64,000 bases of DNA from Hyphomonas sp. Its GTDB lineage: Bacteria > Pseudomonadota > Alphaproteobacteria > Caulobacterales > Hyphomonadaceae. Position numbers and translations under genes: made by a program. Below the pieces are notes generated by a model that made no database searches, was not told where the DNA came from, and worked only from the letters and a program-made list of their open reading frames with translations. Of the stretch, positions 28,060-37,622 are shown in pieces. Position 1 is the stretch's first letter. Each line of letters begins with the position of its first letter. The DNA is taken from the NCBI GenBank assembly GCA_013791775.1, contig VMTE01000022.1, forward strand, positions 283,672 to 347,671, in the 5' to 3' direction.

Positions 28060-29253
28060 TTAACCCCGCACCGCTTTGACAATTTTCTGAGCCGCATCAT
28101 CGAGATCGTCTGCGGGAATGACGTTCAGGCCGCTCTCGCGGATGATCTTCTTGCCGAGATCGACGTTGGTGCCTTCGAGGCGCACGACGAGCGGCACCTG
28201 CAGGTTCGTCTCCTTCACGGCTGCGATCACGCCTTCAGCGATGACATCGCATTTCATGATGCCGCCGAAGATGTTCACGAGGATGCCCTTCACGTTGGGG
28301 TCCTTCATGATGATCTTGAAGGCGGCCGCCACCTTCTCCTTGCCGGCGCCGCCGCCGACATCGCAGAAGTTTGCGGGCTCTTCGCCGTAGAGCTTGATGA
28401 TGTCCATCGTCGCCATCGCGAGGCCGGCGCCGTTGACCATGCAGCCGATCGTGCCGTCGAGCGCGATATAGGCGAGGTCCCATTCGGCGGCTTCGAGTTC
28501 CTTGGCGTCCTGTTCGGTTTCGTCCTTCAGGGCGGCGACATCCGGATGGCGGAACAGCGCGTTACCGTCGAACGAGACCTTCGCATCGAGCACGCGCAGA
28601 TGGCCGTCCTTCATCACGATGAGGGGGTTCACCTCCAGCATCGCCATGTCCTTCTCGGTGAAGGCTTTGTAGAGGATCGGGTAGAGCTTTTCGCCATCCG
28701 CGGCGGCCGTACCGGTCAGGTTCAGTGCCGTGTTGATCTTCGCCGAGTCGCCAGCGGTCACGCCCGTCAGCGGGTCGATCTGCACCGTCAGGATCTTCTC
28801 CGGCGTGTCATGCGCGACCGCCTCGATGTCCATGCCGCCTTCGGTCGAGACCACGAAGGCCACGTTCGAGGTCGAGCGGTCGACGAGGATCGAGAGGTAC
28901 AGCTCTTTCTCGATGTCAGCGCCGTCTTCGATGTAGAGGCGGTTCACCTGCTTGCCGGCGGCAGAGGTCTGCGCGGTCACAAGGTGTTTGCCGAGCATCG
29001 CTTCGGCGTGCTTGGCGACGTCTTCCTTGGAGAAGGCGAGGCGCACGCCCCCCTTCTCGCCGGCTTCCTTCTCGATGAACTTGCCCTTGCCGCGCCCGCC
29101 GGCGTGGATCTGGCTTTTCACGACCCACAGCGGGCCGGGCAGCGTATCAACCGCTTTCTGCACATCTGCCAGCGACAGGACCGGCACGCCGTCAGCCACC
29201 GGCGCCCCGAACGACTTCAGCAGCGCCTTGGCCTGGTATTCGTGAATGTTCAT
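28060..29253 (-). CDS. sucC: Succinyl-CoA synthetase beta subunit
   Basis: A 397-residue ATP-grasp subunit beginning [16 protein letters not shown], with [14 protein letters not shown] for nucleotide binding, LEVNPLIV, and the C-terminal CoA-ligase part ([19 protein letters not shown], cited for [10 protein letters not shown]). First gene of the sucCDAB unit. A GGGAAAA-type site lies before the ATG; the longer upstream frame is not conserved. Confidence 0.96.
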   Translation of the reverse strand: MNIHEYQAKALLKSFGAPVADGVPVLSLADVQKAVDTLPGPLWVVKSQIHAGGRGKGKFIEKEAGEKGGVRLAFSKEDVAKHAEAMLGKHLVTAQTSAAGKQVNRLYIEDGADIEKELYLSILVDRSTSNVAFVVSTEGGMDIEAVAHDTPEKILTVQIDPLTGVTAGDSAKINTALNLTGTAAADGEKLYPILYKAFTEKDMAMLEVNPLIVMKDGHLRVLDAKVSFDGNALFRHPDVAALKDETEQDAKELEAAEWDLAYIALDGTIGCMVNGAGLAMATMDIIKLYGEEPANFCDVGGGAGKEKVAAAFKIIMKDPNVKGILVNIFGGIMKCDVIAEGVIAAVKETNLQVPLVVRLEGTNVDLGKKIIRESGLNVIPADDLDDAAQKIVKAVRG

Positions 29254-29415
29254 GGAGTTTTCCCTGTGTGGACACGGGGTCTGGTCGCCCTTCGCCAGCC
29301 CGCCTGCCCTGTGGTTCGCGCCGCTGTATACCAACACTGAGGCTGGCCGCAACTCGCTGGGTACCAGTTCGTGGACTGAGGGTGCCGGGTTGCCGTCGCG
29401 GCGGGGCTTGCCCGC

Positions 29416-30660
29416 TCATTCCCGCTTGCCGGGATCCTGCGGGACGATATGGGCACTCGCCAATGGGGAGGGCAACATCGCGCCACGCTCGCCTTGCGGG
29501 GTAAGTTCGGCGGAGTGTCTCAGGCGCATCCGCACCAGCATGTAGAAGGTCATCGCGGCGAGGCACCCTCCGGCCAGGCCGAACAGGCCGAAACCGCCCG
29601 CCAGCTTCATCGCGAAGCCCGACAGGAGCGGGCCGAAAATCGAGCCCGCCGCCCAGACGAACAGCAGCCCCGACATCACCTGCGTCACCTGTCCGCCGGG
29701 GGTCCGGTCAATCGCATGTGCCACGCATATCCCGTAGAAGCAGAGCGCCCCGGCCCCCCAGACCGCCAGCAGCGCAACGATGCCCGTCTCGCCGAGCCAG
29801 GGCCCCAGCAGCGCGATCAGCAGCGCGGCGGCGGCGGCCACGCCGCACAGGCCCGCCACGATCAGCCTTCGGTCGACGAAATCCGACACCCGCCCCGCCG
29901 GCCATTGCAGGATCAGCCCGCCCGTCCAGGCCGCCGCCGCGCCAATCGCGGCCGCCGTGGTCCCTCCCCCGCCCATGTCGAACTTGTCGAAATAGACCGG
30001 CAGCAGCGCGAGCAGCCCCGTGTTCACAATGCCGGCACCGGCCACGCCGACCACGGCGGCCGGCGCAATCGCGAAAAGTTGAGAGAGGGGCATCGCCTTG
30101 CGGTCGGGCGCCGGCGGCTCCTGCATCCGGGTCACGCAGACCGGCACGATGGCGAGGGCCAGGAACAGGCCGGCCCAGATATAGGCCCGGCTGTCGAGCG
30201 GAGAGAGCCCCGCCACGAAGAACGGCCCCAGCATCAGCGAGACCTTCCCCGTCGTGTGGTACACGCCCATCACATTGCCGCGCGCATGGGCCGGCACCGC
30301 CACCCCCAGCCAGCTTTCGATGCTGGTGAACATGAAGGCAAAGCTCGCCCCTTGCAGCAGGCGGATCAGGGCCCAGAAAGGCGGCTCAGGCATCAGCGAC
30401 AGGCTGAGGAAGCCCGCCGACGTCACAGCCGCCGCCGCGGCGAACAGGCGGATATTGCCGAACGCGGCCAGCACCCGCGGCGACACCCAGGCGCCCGCCA
30501 TGAACCCCGCCGCATGCAGCGCGGCGACCAGGCCGATCAGCGTTTCATCGACCTGCATGGCTTCGAGGCCGAGCGGCGTCAGAACGCCGGTCAACCCGCC
30601 CGCCAATTGCAGGATCATCACCGCGAGGATGAGGCTCAGAACCTTGCGTGTTTCAGCCAT
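29416..30660 (-). CDS. MFS transporter, YcaD-like
   Basis: A 414-residue protein with about twelve membrane helices. The MFS cytoplasmic-loop pattern and an early GLEAMQVDETLIGLVAALHAAGF region match the small YcaD-like group of major facilitator proteins; the ESWLGVAVPAHARG stretch near residue 115 is characteristic. The substrate is unknown. GCGGAG precedes the ATG. It is on the same strand as sucC but with a gap of about 160 bases to it. Confidence 0.8.
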   Translation of the reverse strand: MAETRKVLSLILAVMILQLAGGLTGVLTPLGLEAMQVDETLIGLVAALHAAGFMAGAWVSPRVLAAFGNIRLFAAAAAVTSAGFLSLSLMPEPPFWALIRLLQGASFAFMFTSIESWLGVAVPAHARGNVMGVYHTTGKVSLMLGPFFVAGLSPLDSRAYIWAGLFLALAIVPVCVTRMQEPPAPDRKAMPLSQLFAIAPAAVVGVAGAGIVNTGLLALLPVYFDKFDMGGGGTTAAAIGAAAAWTGGLILQWPAGRVSDFVDRRLIVAGLCGVAAAAALLIALLGPWLGETGIVALLAVWGAGALCFYGICVAHAIDRTPGGQVTQVMSGLLFVWAAGSIFGPLLSGFAMKLAGGFGLFGLAGGCLAAMTFYMLVRMRLRHSAELTPQGERGAMLPSPLASAHIVPQDPGKRE

Positions 30661-30703
30661 CGCTCCGCTTTGCGGCTCCCTTCCCGGGTCTGGTCATCCG
30701 GGT

Positions 30704-31873
30704 TCAGCGGAACTTCGTGGTGGCCGCGCGCACGGTCTCGCCGGTATTCGACTTGACCTCCAGGCTGACCGTTCCGGTCGGCCAGTCGATGCCGATCGCG
30801 CCGTAATTCTCCGGCGGATAGCCTTCGCCCAGCTGGGCGCGGTCCATTTCGGTGGTCGTCGTGGCAAACGCGACATTCAGGGACGAGGCGGTGAGTTCCG
30901 AAACCGGATAGGCCAGCGCCGACTTGTCCTCATAGAGAAAGGACGTGTGCCGGTCGCCGGACAGGAACACCACACCGTTGGCGCCGGTCTCGCGGATCAG
31001 GCGGTAAAGGCGCTGCTGCTCCAGCGGCAGCGTCGCCCAGGCTTCGAAGCCATGCCCGTCGGTCGGCAGCACCTGGATCGACGACACGATCAGGCGCAGG
31101 TCCGCCGGATCCTGCAGCCGGTTTTCCAGCCAGGTCCACTGGTCGTTGCCCAGCATGTCCTGCTCCGGGTCGGCCGACGGCATGTAGCGTTCCTTACCTT
31201 TCTTGTTCCACTCGTCGGTCGGCGTCAGGGCCGAGCGGAAGAAACGCGTGTCGAGCACGATCACCTGGGTGCGCTGGCCTTCCGGGCCAAAGGTGCGCGC
31301 ATAATAGGTGCCGGGCCAGGCGCCGACATCCTCGGTCTCGAGTCCCCAGAACCGTTCGTGGATCCGCTCGGCGAGGCGCTTGAACGGAAACTCCCTGCCG
31401 GCATCATTGGCGCCCATGTCATGGTCGTCCCAGGCCACCATCATCGGGAACTTCGCACGCACCGCCTTGAAGTCGTCCCGCTCCGCCAGGTCGCGGAAAC
31501 TTTCGCGCAGTTCGTCGAGCTCGGGCTGGTTGTTGACATAAGCCGGACCGTTGCGGTCGCCGTAGACATTGTCACCGATCATCAGGAGCAGGTCTGCGTC
31601 TTCCCCGGCGATCGACCGCAGGGCGGCGCTGTCCTCCTTTTCCTCATCGAGACAGGAGGCGACGAGGATGCGCGACAGCGCCTTGCCGGATGCAGGCAGC
31701 GCCAGGCCTTGCGGGGCGCGCGGATAGAAGTCGTCCGGCAGGGACCGGTAATACGGCTCAAGCGCGTCCTGGGCGGACTTCGGCGCAAACACATCGCCGA
31801 TGACCGGAAGGTGCGGCGGTGACTGGCACGCGGCGACGGCCGACAGCAGGGCGAGCGATACAAGTCTTTGCAT
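30704..31873 (-). CDS. PhoD-like metallophosphatase, probable lipoprotein
   Basis: A 389-residue alkaline phosphatase D-type enzyme. A signal peptide ends in SAVAAC, a fair lipobox. Metal-binding segments are in order: GDNVYGDRN, WDDHDMGAND, DTRFFRS, and SGDRHTSF. It would hydrolyse phosphate esters in the periplasm, possibly anchored to a membrane. A strong GAGGAGG site precedes the ATG. The substrate cannot be told. Confidence 0.85.
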   Translation of the reverse strand: MQRLVSLALLSAVAACQSPPHLPVIGDVFAPKSAQDALEPYYRSLPDDFYPRAPQGLALPASGKALSRILVASCLDEEKEDSAALRSIAGEDADLLLMIGDNVYGDRNGPAYVNNQPELDELRESFRDLAERDDFKAVRAKFPMMVAWDDHDMGANDAGREFPFKRLAERIHERFWGLETEDVGAWPGTYYARTFGPEGQRTQVIVLDTRFFRSALTPTDEWNKKGKERYMPSADPEQDMLGNDQWTWLENRLQDPADLRLIVSSIQVLPTDGHGFEAWATLPLEQQRLYRLIRETGANGVVFLSGDRHTSFLYEDKSALAYPVSELTASSLNVAFATTTTEMDRAQLGEGYPPENYGAIGIDWPTGTVSLEVKSNTGETVRAATTKFR

Positions 31874-31951
31874 GGATTTCCTCCTCAGCGCCTTGGGACT
31901 CTGAGGAGGTTCTAGCGGGCTTCGGCGACAGTCGTAAGGCTATAAGCGGGC

Positions 31952-32509
31952 TCAGACCGTGAAGAAAAGATGCCACATCAGGCGGCCCGGCAGGAAGCTG
32001 AACAGGCCGGCGATCAGCATGCCGCCGAAGAAGATGCCGGTCATCTCTGCGCGGTGCTTGGCGATATCGTGGCGGCGCGCCGCGGCAAGCCCCATCGGCA
32101 AGACGATCAGGCTCCAACCCGACAGGAGGTGGATGAGGCTGTAATTGTCACCGTTCAGGCCCGTGATGAAAAGCGAGCTGACCGCCGTCACGGTCATCGT
32201 CGCAATCCAGCCATAGCCGAGCACGCGGTGGAAGGTGCGACCCTTGACCCCCAGCAGCAGGACGGTCCCGATCAGGAAAGACAGGCAGGCCCCGGCAATA
32301 TGCGCCTGCACGACCGGCGAAGTCTCCAGCAGGGGCGAGGGGTCGACCCGCACCCGCACCGCGCCGGCGCCTTCCGAGGCGAGGATGAAATAGGACAGCG
32401 CCGCGTACCCGGCGCCAGCGCCCAGGAAGACGAGTGTATTCTTGCGGCGCTGCCAGAGGCGGCGGAGCGAAAAGGCGGGCGGCAGCTGCGCGGCGGAAAG
32501 GGGGGTCAT
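31952..32509 (-). CDS. DUF2306-like membrane protein
   Basis: A 185-residue polytopic protein with about five membrane helices. AHIAGACLSFLIGTVLLLG, KGRTFHRVLGYGW and KHRAEMTGIFFGG are like those of DUF2306 proteins, predicted heme-containing or transport-type membrane proteins with conserved histidines. The His pattern (AHI, FHR, IHL, KHR) is seen here. Function unknown. The ATG is used where the N-terminus begins MTPLSAAQL; it is divergent from the LytTR gene. Confidence 0.65.
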   Translation of the reverse strand: MTPLSAAQLPPAFSLRRLWQRRKNTLVFLGAGAGYAALSYFILASEGAGAVRVRVDPSPLLETSPVVQAHIAGACLSFLIGTVLLLGVKGRTFHRVLGYGWIATMTVTAVSSLFITGLNGDNYSLIHLLSGWSLIVLPMGLAAARRHDIAKHRAEMTGIFFGGMLIAGLFSFLPGRLMWHLFFTV

Positions 32510-32676
32510 TTCGTGTGGACTCCGGGGCGACTTGTGGACAGTTTGTGGACGGCCCGGCCTACTTCGCCGCGCGCGCCGGCCCTCGCCACCGCAACTACGC
32601 GCAGCGTCTGGAATCCTTCGCGAAATGCGGTCAGAACCATTCACGAAGCGCGAAATGCGAGAGGAAATACCCACGC

Positions 32677-33426
32677 ATGTCCATCGACTGGCCCAGGCGT
32701 CTGAGGGAATTCGGCGTTTTCGGCGCTGCGGGCCTGTTCCTGGCTTTCCTCAATCCCTACGACTCGGCGTCCGGCGCGTCCTTCTGGATGCGCGCGGTCT
32801 ACTGGGTCTGCCTGGTCATGGTGGGCAGTTATTCGGCCGAGGCGGGACGCGTCCTGATCGACCGGTTCTGGCCGCGCGGGCCCCTGCCGGTGGTCATGGG
32901 CCTGGTATCGGTCGCCGCCGCGCTCGGCGTGACGGCCGCGCTGATGCTGATCGACTACAGCTTCAGCGCCCGCACCATTCCCCTTCAGCACCTGCCAAGA
33001 CTGTTCGGGCTGGTCTGGGTCATTTCGATCGCCATGACCGCCGTCGGCTACATGGCGGACAAGTCGATCCTTGCGCCGCCGCCGGCCAATGCGCCCGACG
33101 GCGCCGGGCCTGCGGAAACCTTCCTGTCCCGCCTGCCCCTGAAATTCCGGCAGGCAGACCTCTACGCGGTGTCCTCCGAGGACCACTACCTGCGTGTTCA
33201 CACCAATCTAGGAGAAGAGCTGATCCTGATGCGGCTGGCCGACGCGGTGCGCGAGCTGGACGGCGCCGGGGGGCTGCAGGTGCACCGGTCATGGTGGGTG
33301 TCGAAAGCGGCGGTCCGCGACGTGAAGCGCGCCGGCGGCAAGCTGTTTCTGGTCCTTCCCTCCGGCAAGGAAGCGCCGGTCTCGCGCACCTATCAGCCTG
33401 AGGCGAAAGCTGCCGGACTTCTCTAG
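32677..33426 (+). CDS. Membrane-anchored LytTR transcriptional regulator
   Basis: A 249-residue protein with about four membrane helices in the first 125 residues and a C-terminal LytTR DNA-binding domain (YAVSSEDHYLRVHTN, LADAVREL, LQVHRSWWVSKAAV, PVSRTY). It has no receiver domain, so its signal is presumably sensed by the membrane part. AGGAAA precedes the ATG. Its stop codon shares a CTAG with the stop of the convergent TAXI gene. The target genes are not evident. Confidence 0.85.
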   Translation: MSIDWPRRLREFGVFGAAGLFLAFLNPYDSASGASFWMRAVYWVCLVMVGSYSAEAGRVLIDRFWPRGPLPVVMGLVSVAAALGVTAALMLIDYSFSARTIPLQHLPRLFGLVWVISIAMTAVGYMADKSILAPPPANAPDGAGPAETFLSRLPLKFRQADLYAVSSEDHYLRVHTNLGEELILMRLADAVRELDGAGGLQVHRSWWVSKAAVRDVKRAGGKLFLVLPSGKEAPVSRTYQPEAKAAGLL

Positions 33427-34715
33427 CCGGCCGTCGCCGGCTTCGGCGGGGCGCCCAGAAGCTGTTTGACGAACTCGACATGGCTGCGCAGCCGGTAAAG
33501 GTCATCATTGTAGGACAGCGGGACATCCAGCCCGCCGATATCCGCTTGCAGGCGCTCCAGCCGGCTCAACACGGAGGTGCGCGCCTCTCCGGCCGGCGTG
33601 GCGCGGCCCTCGTCTTCCAGCGCGCGCAAGTCCTTGTACCAGACGTAGATCCGGCGCCGGACGCGCCAGCGATAGATCGGAGGGGCGGCCCGCACGAGCG
33701 GGAACGCCAGCGTCAGCAGCGGAATCGCCAGCACCCAGGCACGGTCGAGGAAGTTGGCGACACTGAACGGAAAGTACCGCCGGAGAAATGACGGCCCATC
33801 GCGATAGAACCGGGTGGTCTGCCGGCTGACCGGGAGGTCTGCGTTGGTCAGGTTGGGAAACCGGCCAGACGGCGAGAACAGGCTCGGCTCCGCATGAATG
33901 GCGCCGGCCGCGTCCAGCAGGACTGCTTCGATGGCCGGGTGGATATCCTCGCGCACCACCAGCTGCGACACCGCCGCCACGAGCGGCACGTCACGCGCCG
34001 GGATGTCCGCGCCGATATCGGCGATGCCGCGCAGCAGGACGACCGATGACAGGCCGTCGTCGCGCCGGGCGATGGCCTCGGCGCGTTCAAACGCCAGGAG
34101 ATGGATACCCTCGGCCCGCAACAGGTCCTGCACATAGGGCGCGTCGGGCGAGGCGGCGAACGCAGCGGCGTCAATCTCACCGGCCCGCAGCGCCGCCACG
34201 GCGTCCGCTGTCGGCAGCGACATCCGCGCCGCCTTCGGCCAGTCGCCGCCATAGGTGGTCTGCAAGCTCGCCGCGAGCGCCCGTGTGCCCGAACCGTCCG
34301 GCCCGATGGACAGGCGCAGCGTGCGCAGGTCACCGAAATCGCCGGCCGGTACGCCGTTTCGCAGGAAGACCCAGAACGGTTCTTCGAACAGGCCGCCGAG
34401 GGAACGCAGCTTTTTCGCTTCGCTGCTGCCCGTCAGGCCGCCCTGGACGAGCGCGATGTCGATGAAGCCTTCGTCGAGCAGGCGAAGATTGTCGATCGAC
34501 CCGGCCGTATCGACAAGTTCGACCTCCACACCCTGCTCCGCCAGCAGGCGCTGATACCGTTCGGCATAGACGTGATAGGCACCGCCGGGCGCTCCGGCGC
34601 CAAATCGCACGGTCTTGGGCGGCGCCGGATCCATCAGGAAGTAGGCCGCCACGAAGCCGGCAATGGCCAGCGCGATGACTGGCCCGTAGATGCGCCACAT
34701 TTCCCGGCTTTGCAT
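33423..34715 (-). CDS. Membrane-anchored TAXI-family solute-binding protein
   Basis: A 430-residue protein. An uncleaved-looking N-terminal helix (IYGPVIALAIAGFVAAYFL, about residues 8-26) precedes a TAXI/NMT1-like periplasmic binding domain (FGAGAPGGAYHVYAERYQRLL, cited for GAPGGAYHVYAERY; then GSIDNLRLLDEGFIDIALVQGG, cited for DIALVQGG). A second membrane helix near residue 325 leads to a basic cytoplasmic tail. Usual TAXI proteins are secreted and serve TRAP transporters; no permease is nearby. GGGAG eight bases before this ATG decides the start over an ATG 14 codons upstream. Confidence 0.75.
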   Translation of the reverse strand: MQSREMWRIYGPVIALAIAGFVAAYFLMDPAPPKTVRFGAGAPGGAYHVYAERYQRLLAEQGVEVELVDTAGSIDNLRLLDEGFIDIALVQGGLTGSSEAKKLRSLGGLFEEPFWVFLRNGVPAGDFGDLRTLRLSIGPDGSGTRALAASLQTTYGGDWPKAARMSLPTADAVAALRAGEIDAAAFAASPDAPYVQDLLRAEGIHLLAFERAEAIARRDDGLSSVVLLRGIADIGADIPARDVPLVAAVSQLVVREDIHPAIEAVLLDAAGAIHAEPSLFSPSGRFPNLTNADLPVSRQTTRFYRDGPSFLRRYFPFSVANFLDRAWVLAIPLLTLAFPLVRAAPPIYRWRVRRRIYVWYKDLRALEDEGRATPAGEARTSVLSRLERLQADIGGLDVPLSYNDDLYRLRSHVEFVKQLLGAPPKPATAG

Positions 34716-34836
34716 CAATCCGTCTCCCACTGCGGCGAGTGCCCGCCTGGGGGCCATCCTTAATGTGCGTTCCCCCTGCCCGGCAACCGTCCTCACAATA
34801 GTCCGGGCCTGGCGCTTCCTCTGAAAGTCTGGAGGC

Positions 34837-35301
34837 TCAAGCCTTGTGGTAAGGGGTTCCGGCCAGGATGGTCATCGCACGGTAGACCTGTTCGGCCAGC
34901 ATGGCGCGCACCAGCCGGTGCGGCCAGGTCTGGGCACCAAAGGCCAGCGCGGCGGGCACCGCGCGTCTCACCCCGGCAGAAAACCCCTCGGCGCCGCCGA
35001 TGAGGAACACCGCATCGCGCAAGCCTTCATCCCGCCAAGCCGCGAGACGGCGCGCCAGTTCCGCAGAGGTCAGATTTTCGCCAGCTTCGTCGAGCCGCAG
35101 GCACCGGGCGCCGGCCGGAATCCGGGCGAGCAAGCGTGCGCCTTCGGCCTCAAGACCGCCGCCGCTGGCCACTTCATGTTCATCGAGGCCGCGAAAGCCA
35201 AGCTGGCGCGCCAGCGGCAGGGTGCGGCCGGCATAGTCGTCGGTCAGGCTGCGCTCAGGGCCATCCTTGAGGCGGCCCACACCAACGATCTGCAGCCGCA
35301 T
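34837..35301 (-). CDS. rlmH: 23S rRNA (pseudouridine1915-N3)-methyltransferase
   Basis: A 154-residue SPOUT enzyme of the RlmH family that methylates pseudouridine in helix 69 of 23S rRNA. LRLDEAGENLTSAELARRL, the SAM-binding FLIGGAEGF knot motif, and the C-terminal PYHKA are characteristic. It starts three bases after rsfS, the usual arrangement. Confidence 0.93.
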   Translation of the reverse strand: MRLQIVGVGRLKDGPERSLTDDYAGRTLPLARQLGFRGLDEHEVASGGGLEAEGARLLARIPAGARCLRLDEAGENLTSAELARRLAAWRDEGLRDAVFLIGGAEGFSAGVRRAVPAALAFGAQTWPHRLVRAMLAEQVYRAMTILAGTPYHKA

Positions 35302-35304
35302 CGA

Positions 35305-35703
35305 TCAGGTCGCGCTGATCCGGTGGTTCGACCGGTCCGACATCCAGATTTTCTCAAGATTGTAGAACTCGCGCACTTCCGGCCGGAACAGGTGGACAAT
35401 CACGTCGCCCGTATCGATCAGAACCCAGTCCGCGTTGGCCATGCCTTCCACGCTCGCCGGCCGGCCCGTCAGGCGCTTGGCTTCCTGCGCCACATGATCG
35501 GCAAGCGCAGAAACGTGCCGCCCGGAGCGCCCCGACGCGATGATCATGAAGTCAGCGAGGGAGGATTTGCCCTGAAGATCAATCAGGGCGAGGTCCTCGG
35601 CCTTGTCGTCTTCGAGGACTTTCGAGAGAGCCTCTGCCAGCAGCTTGATATCTGCGAGCGAGACATTCTTGGGGGGCTCAACCCGGGTTTTGGCGGATGA
35701 CAG
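35305..35703 (-). CDS. rsfS: Ribosome silencing factor RsfS, apparent CTG start
   Basis: A 132-residue RsfS/Iojap protein that binds L14 and blocks subunit joining. LLAEALSKVLEDDKAEDLAL, the core DLQGKSSLADFMIIASG, and HLFRPEVREFYNLEKIW match the family. Between an in-frame TAG at 35737-35739 and the internal ATG at 35547 there is no ATG, GTG or TTG, yet about 50 conserved residues lie upstream of that ATG. A CTG at 35703 has AAGGA nine bases before it, so I take it as the start. A sequencing error upstream or another rare start cannot be excluded. Confidence 0.82.
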   Translation of the reverse strand: MSSAKTRVEPPKNVSLADIKLLAEALSKVLEDDKAEDLALIDLQGKSSLADFMIIASGRSGRHVSALADHVAQEAKRLTGRPASVEGMANADWVLIDTGDVIVHLFRPEVREFYNLEKIWMSDRSNHRISAT

Positions 35704-35897
35704 GGCAACGGTTCCTTCTGCTTCGGTCCAGGAAACCTATCACGCCAGGCCTCCCGCAACCAGCAAAAAGGCGCAGCCTGCCGCCGGACCCGCTCCTGTT
35801 TACTTTCTATACAGGGTTTCATTTGGAGAATGTCCGAATTTCGCCCTATCTAGGTTGTAATGAGAGCGGGCCCCTCATGACTTTCAGGAAAACTCCC

Positions 35898-36605
35898 ATG
35901 CGTATCGTGCTTGCGCTTCCCTGCCTTCTCGCCGTGATGTCCATGACGGGCTGCGCTGTGGCCGTCCTCGGCGCCGCTGGCGCGGTGGGCCTGACAACCA
36001 TGCAGGAAAAGACCATGGGCGAGGCGCTGGATGACGCGACCGCCTCGAACGAGATCAAGGCCAAGCTGCTGAACGAAAGCGGCGCAAAGTATGCCGAAGT
36101 CGACGTGGAAGTGGCCAACGGGCTGGTTCTGCTGTCCGGCCGGGTGAATGAACCGGCTGACCGGACTTATGCGGAAGGCATCGCCTGGAGTTCTTCGCGG
36201 GCCCGCGACGTGGCCAATGAAATCCGGATCGAGCCGCCCGGCGGGTTCATGGCGAACGTGTCGGACGAGATCATCACGGGCCGCGTCCGCGCCCGCCTGA
36301 TCGGCTCAAGCAAGGTCAAAAGCGTGAATTTCAACATCGAGACCTATGACGGCGTGGTTTACCTGATGGGCATTGCCCGCAGCACCGACGAGCTGCGCCG
36401 CGCCGCCGAGGAAGCCAGCGTGGTCGGCGGCGTCAAGCAGGTCGTCTCTTATGTCCGCGTCCGCGAGGCTGTGAACCGGACGGCCGCGCCGGTTACGACT
36501 GAAGCGCCGCCGCCTGCCCCTTATCAACCGGCCCCGGACGCTTCATATACAACCGAGCCGATGCCTGAGCTGCACGGCGCCAATTACGAAACAGGAAGCC
36601 GCTGA
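35898..36605 (+). CDS. BON-domain lipoprotein
   Basis: A 235-residue protein with a lipoprotein signal (MRIVLALPCLLAVMSMTGC) and two BON domains (about residues 45-110 and 120-185), with VANGLVLLSGRV and TYDGVVYLMGIAR as the paired core strands. It is like the OsmY/YraP (DolP) family of outer-membrane-associated proteins. The C-terminus is Pro-rich. AGGAAA precedes the ATG; longer upstream starts would bury the signal peptide. Divergent from rsfS. Confidence 0.88.
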   Translation: MRIVLALPCLLAVMSMTGCAVAVLGAAGAVGLTTMQEKTMGEALDDATASNEIKAKLLNESGAKYAEVDVEVANGLVLLSGRVNEPADRTYAEGIAWSSSRARDVANEIRIEPPGGFMANVSDEIITGRVRARLIGSSKVKSVNFNIETYDGVVYLMGIARSTDELRRAAEEASVVGGVKQVVSYVRVREAVNRTAAPVTTEAPPPAPYQPAPDASYTTEPMPELHGANYETGSR

Positions 36606-36644
36606 ACCCTGCGTGCCTTCCGTAATGACGGGAGCACCCAGCGC

Positions 36645-37613
36645 GTGACACGACGCATCGCCATACAGATGGACCCGCTCGAGCGGGTCAATATCGACTC
36701 CGATACGAGCTTTGCGCTGGCCGAAACGGCGCAGGCGCGCGGCTATGAGCTGTTCGTTTACGGGACCGGCGACCTCGCTTGGACCGAAGGCCGCGTGACC
36801 GCGCGCGTCCGCCCCGCCCGGGTCCAGAGGGTGCGCGGGACGCCCGGCCTGTTCGGCGATGCGGTGACACTGGACCTGGCGAAAGATGTCGATGTCATCC
36901 TGATGCGCCAGGACCCGCCTTTCGACATGGGCTACGTCACTGCCTGCCATCTGCTCGAGGTCGTCTCCGGCGAGACGCTGGTGCTGAACGATCCCGCCGG
37001 CGTGCGCTCGAGCCCGGAGAAGATCTTCCCGCTGATGTTCCCCGACATCATGCCGCCGACCCTGGTGACGCGCCACCGCGCCGCCATCGACGCCTTCCGC
37101 GACACCCACCACGACATCATCGTCAAACCCCTCTACGGCCATGGCGGCGCCGGCGTCTTCCGCATCGCCCCGGACGATTCCAATCTCGATTCGCTGCTGG
37201 AGCTGTTTTTCAGCCGGTCGGGCGAGCCCGTGATGGTGCAGGCCTTCCTGCCGGCCGTATCGGACGGCGACAAGCGCATCGTCCTGATCGACGGGGAACC
37301 GGTGGGCGCCATCAACCGCAAGCCGAAAGCCGGACAGGTCCGCTCCAACCTCGTGGTGGGCGGCACGGCGGAAGCCACCGAACTCAGCGCGGCCGACGCG
37401 CATATCTGCGCCCGGATCGGGCCCGAACTGAAACGCCGCGGCCTCGTGCTGACCGGGATCGACGTGATCGGCGGCCGGCTGACCGAGGTGAACGTCACCT
37501 CGCCGACGGGTCTTCAGGCCCTGAAGCGCCTGTCGGGCATTGATGCAACTGCCAAATTCTGGGACGTTGTGGAAAGGAAGCTTGCGGCCCGGGGGCTGGA
37601 GCGTCATGCTTGA
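36645..37613 (+). CDS. gshB: Glutathione synthetase
   Basis: A 322-residue ATP-grasp ligase adding glycine to gamma-glutamylcysteine. IQMDPLERVNIDSDTSFALA is the family start, followed by MRQDPPFDMGY, the ATP-binding VKPLYGHGGAGVFR and the C-terminal GIDVIGGRLTEVNVTSPTG (cited for DVIGGRLTEVNVTSP). It begins with GTG and a GGGAG ribosome site upstream. It is followed by a small lipoprotein gene nine bases on. Confidence 0.94.
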   Translation: MTRRIAIQMDPLERVNIDSDTSFALAETAQARGYELFVYGTGDLAWTEGRVTARVRPARVQRVRGTPGLFGDAVTLDLAKDVDVILMRQDPPFDMGYVTACHLLEVVSGETLVLNDPAGVRSSPEKIFPLMFPDIMPPTLVTRHRAAIDAFRDTHHDIIVKPLYGHGGAGVFRIAPDDSNLDSLLELFFSRSGEPVMVQAFLPAVSDGDKRIVLIDGEPVGAINRKPKAGQVRSNLVVGGTAEATELSAADAHICARIGPELKRRGLVLTGIDVIGGRLTEVNVTSPTGLQALKRLSGIDATAKFWDVVERKLAARGLERHA

Positions 37614-37622
37614 GGAATGTTG

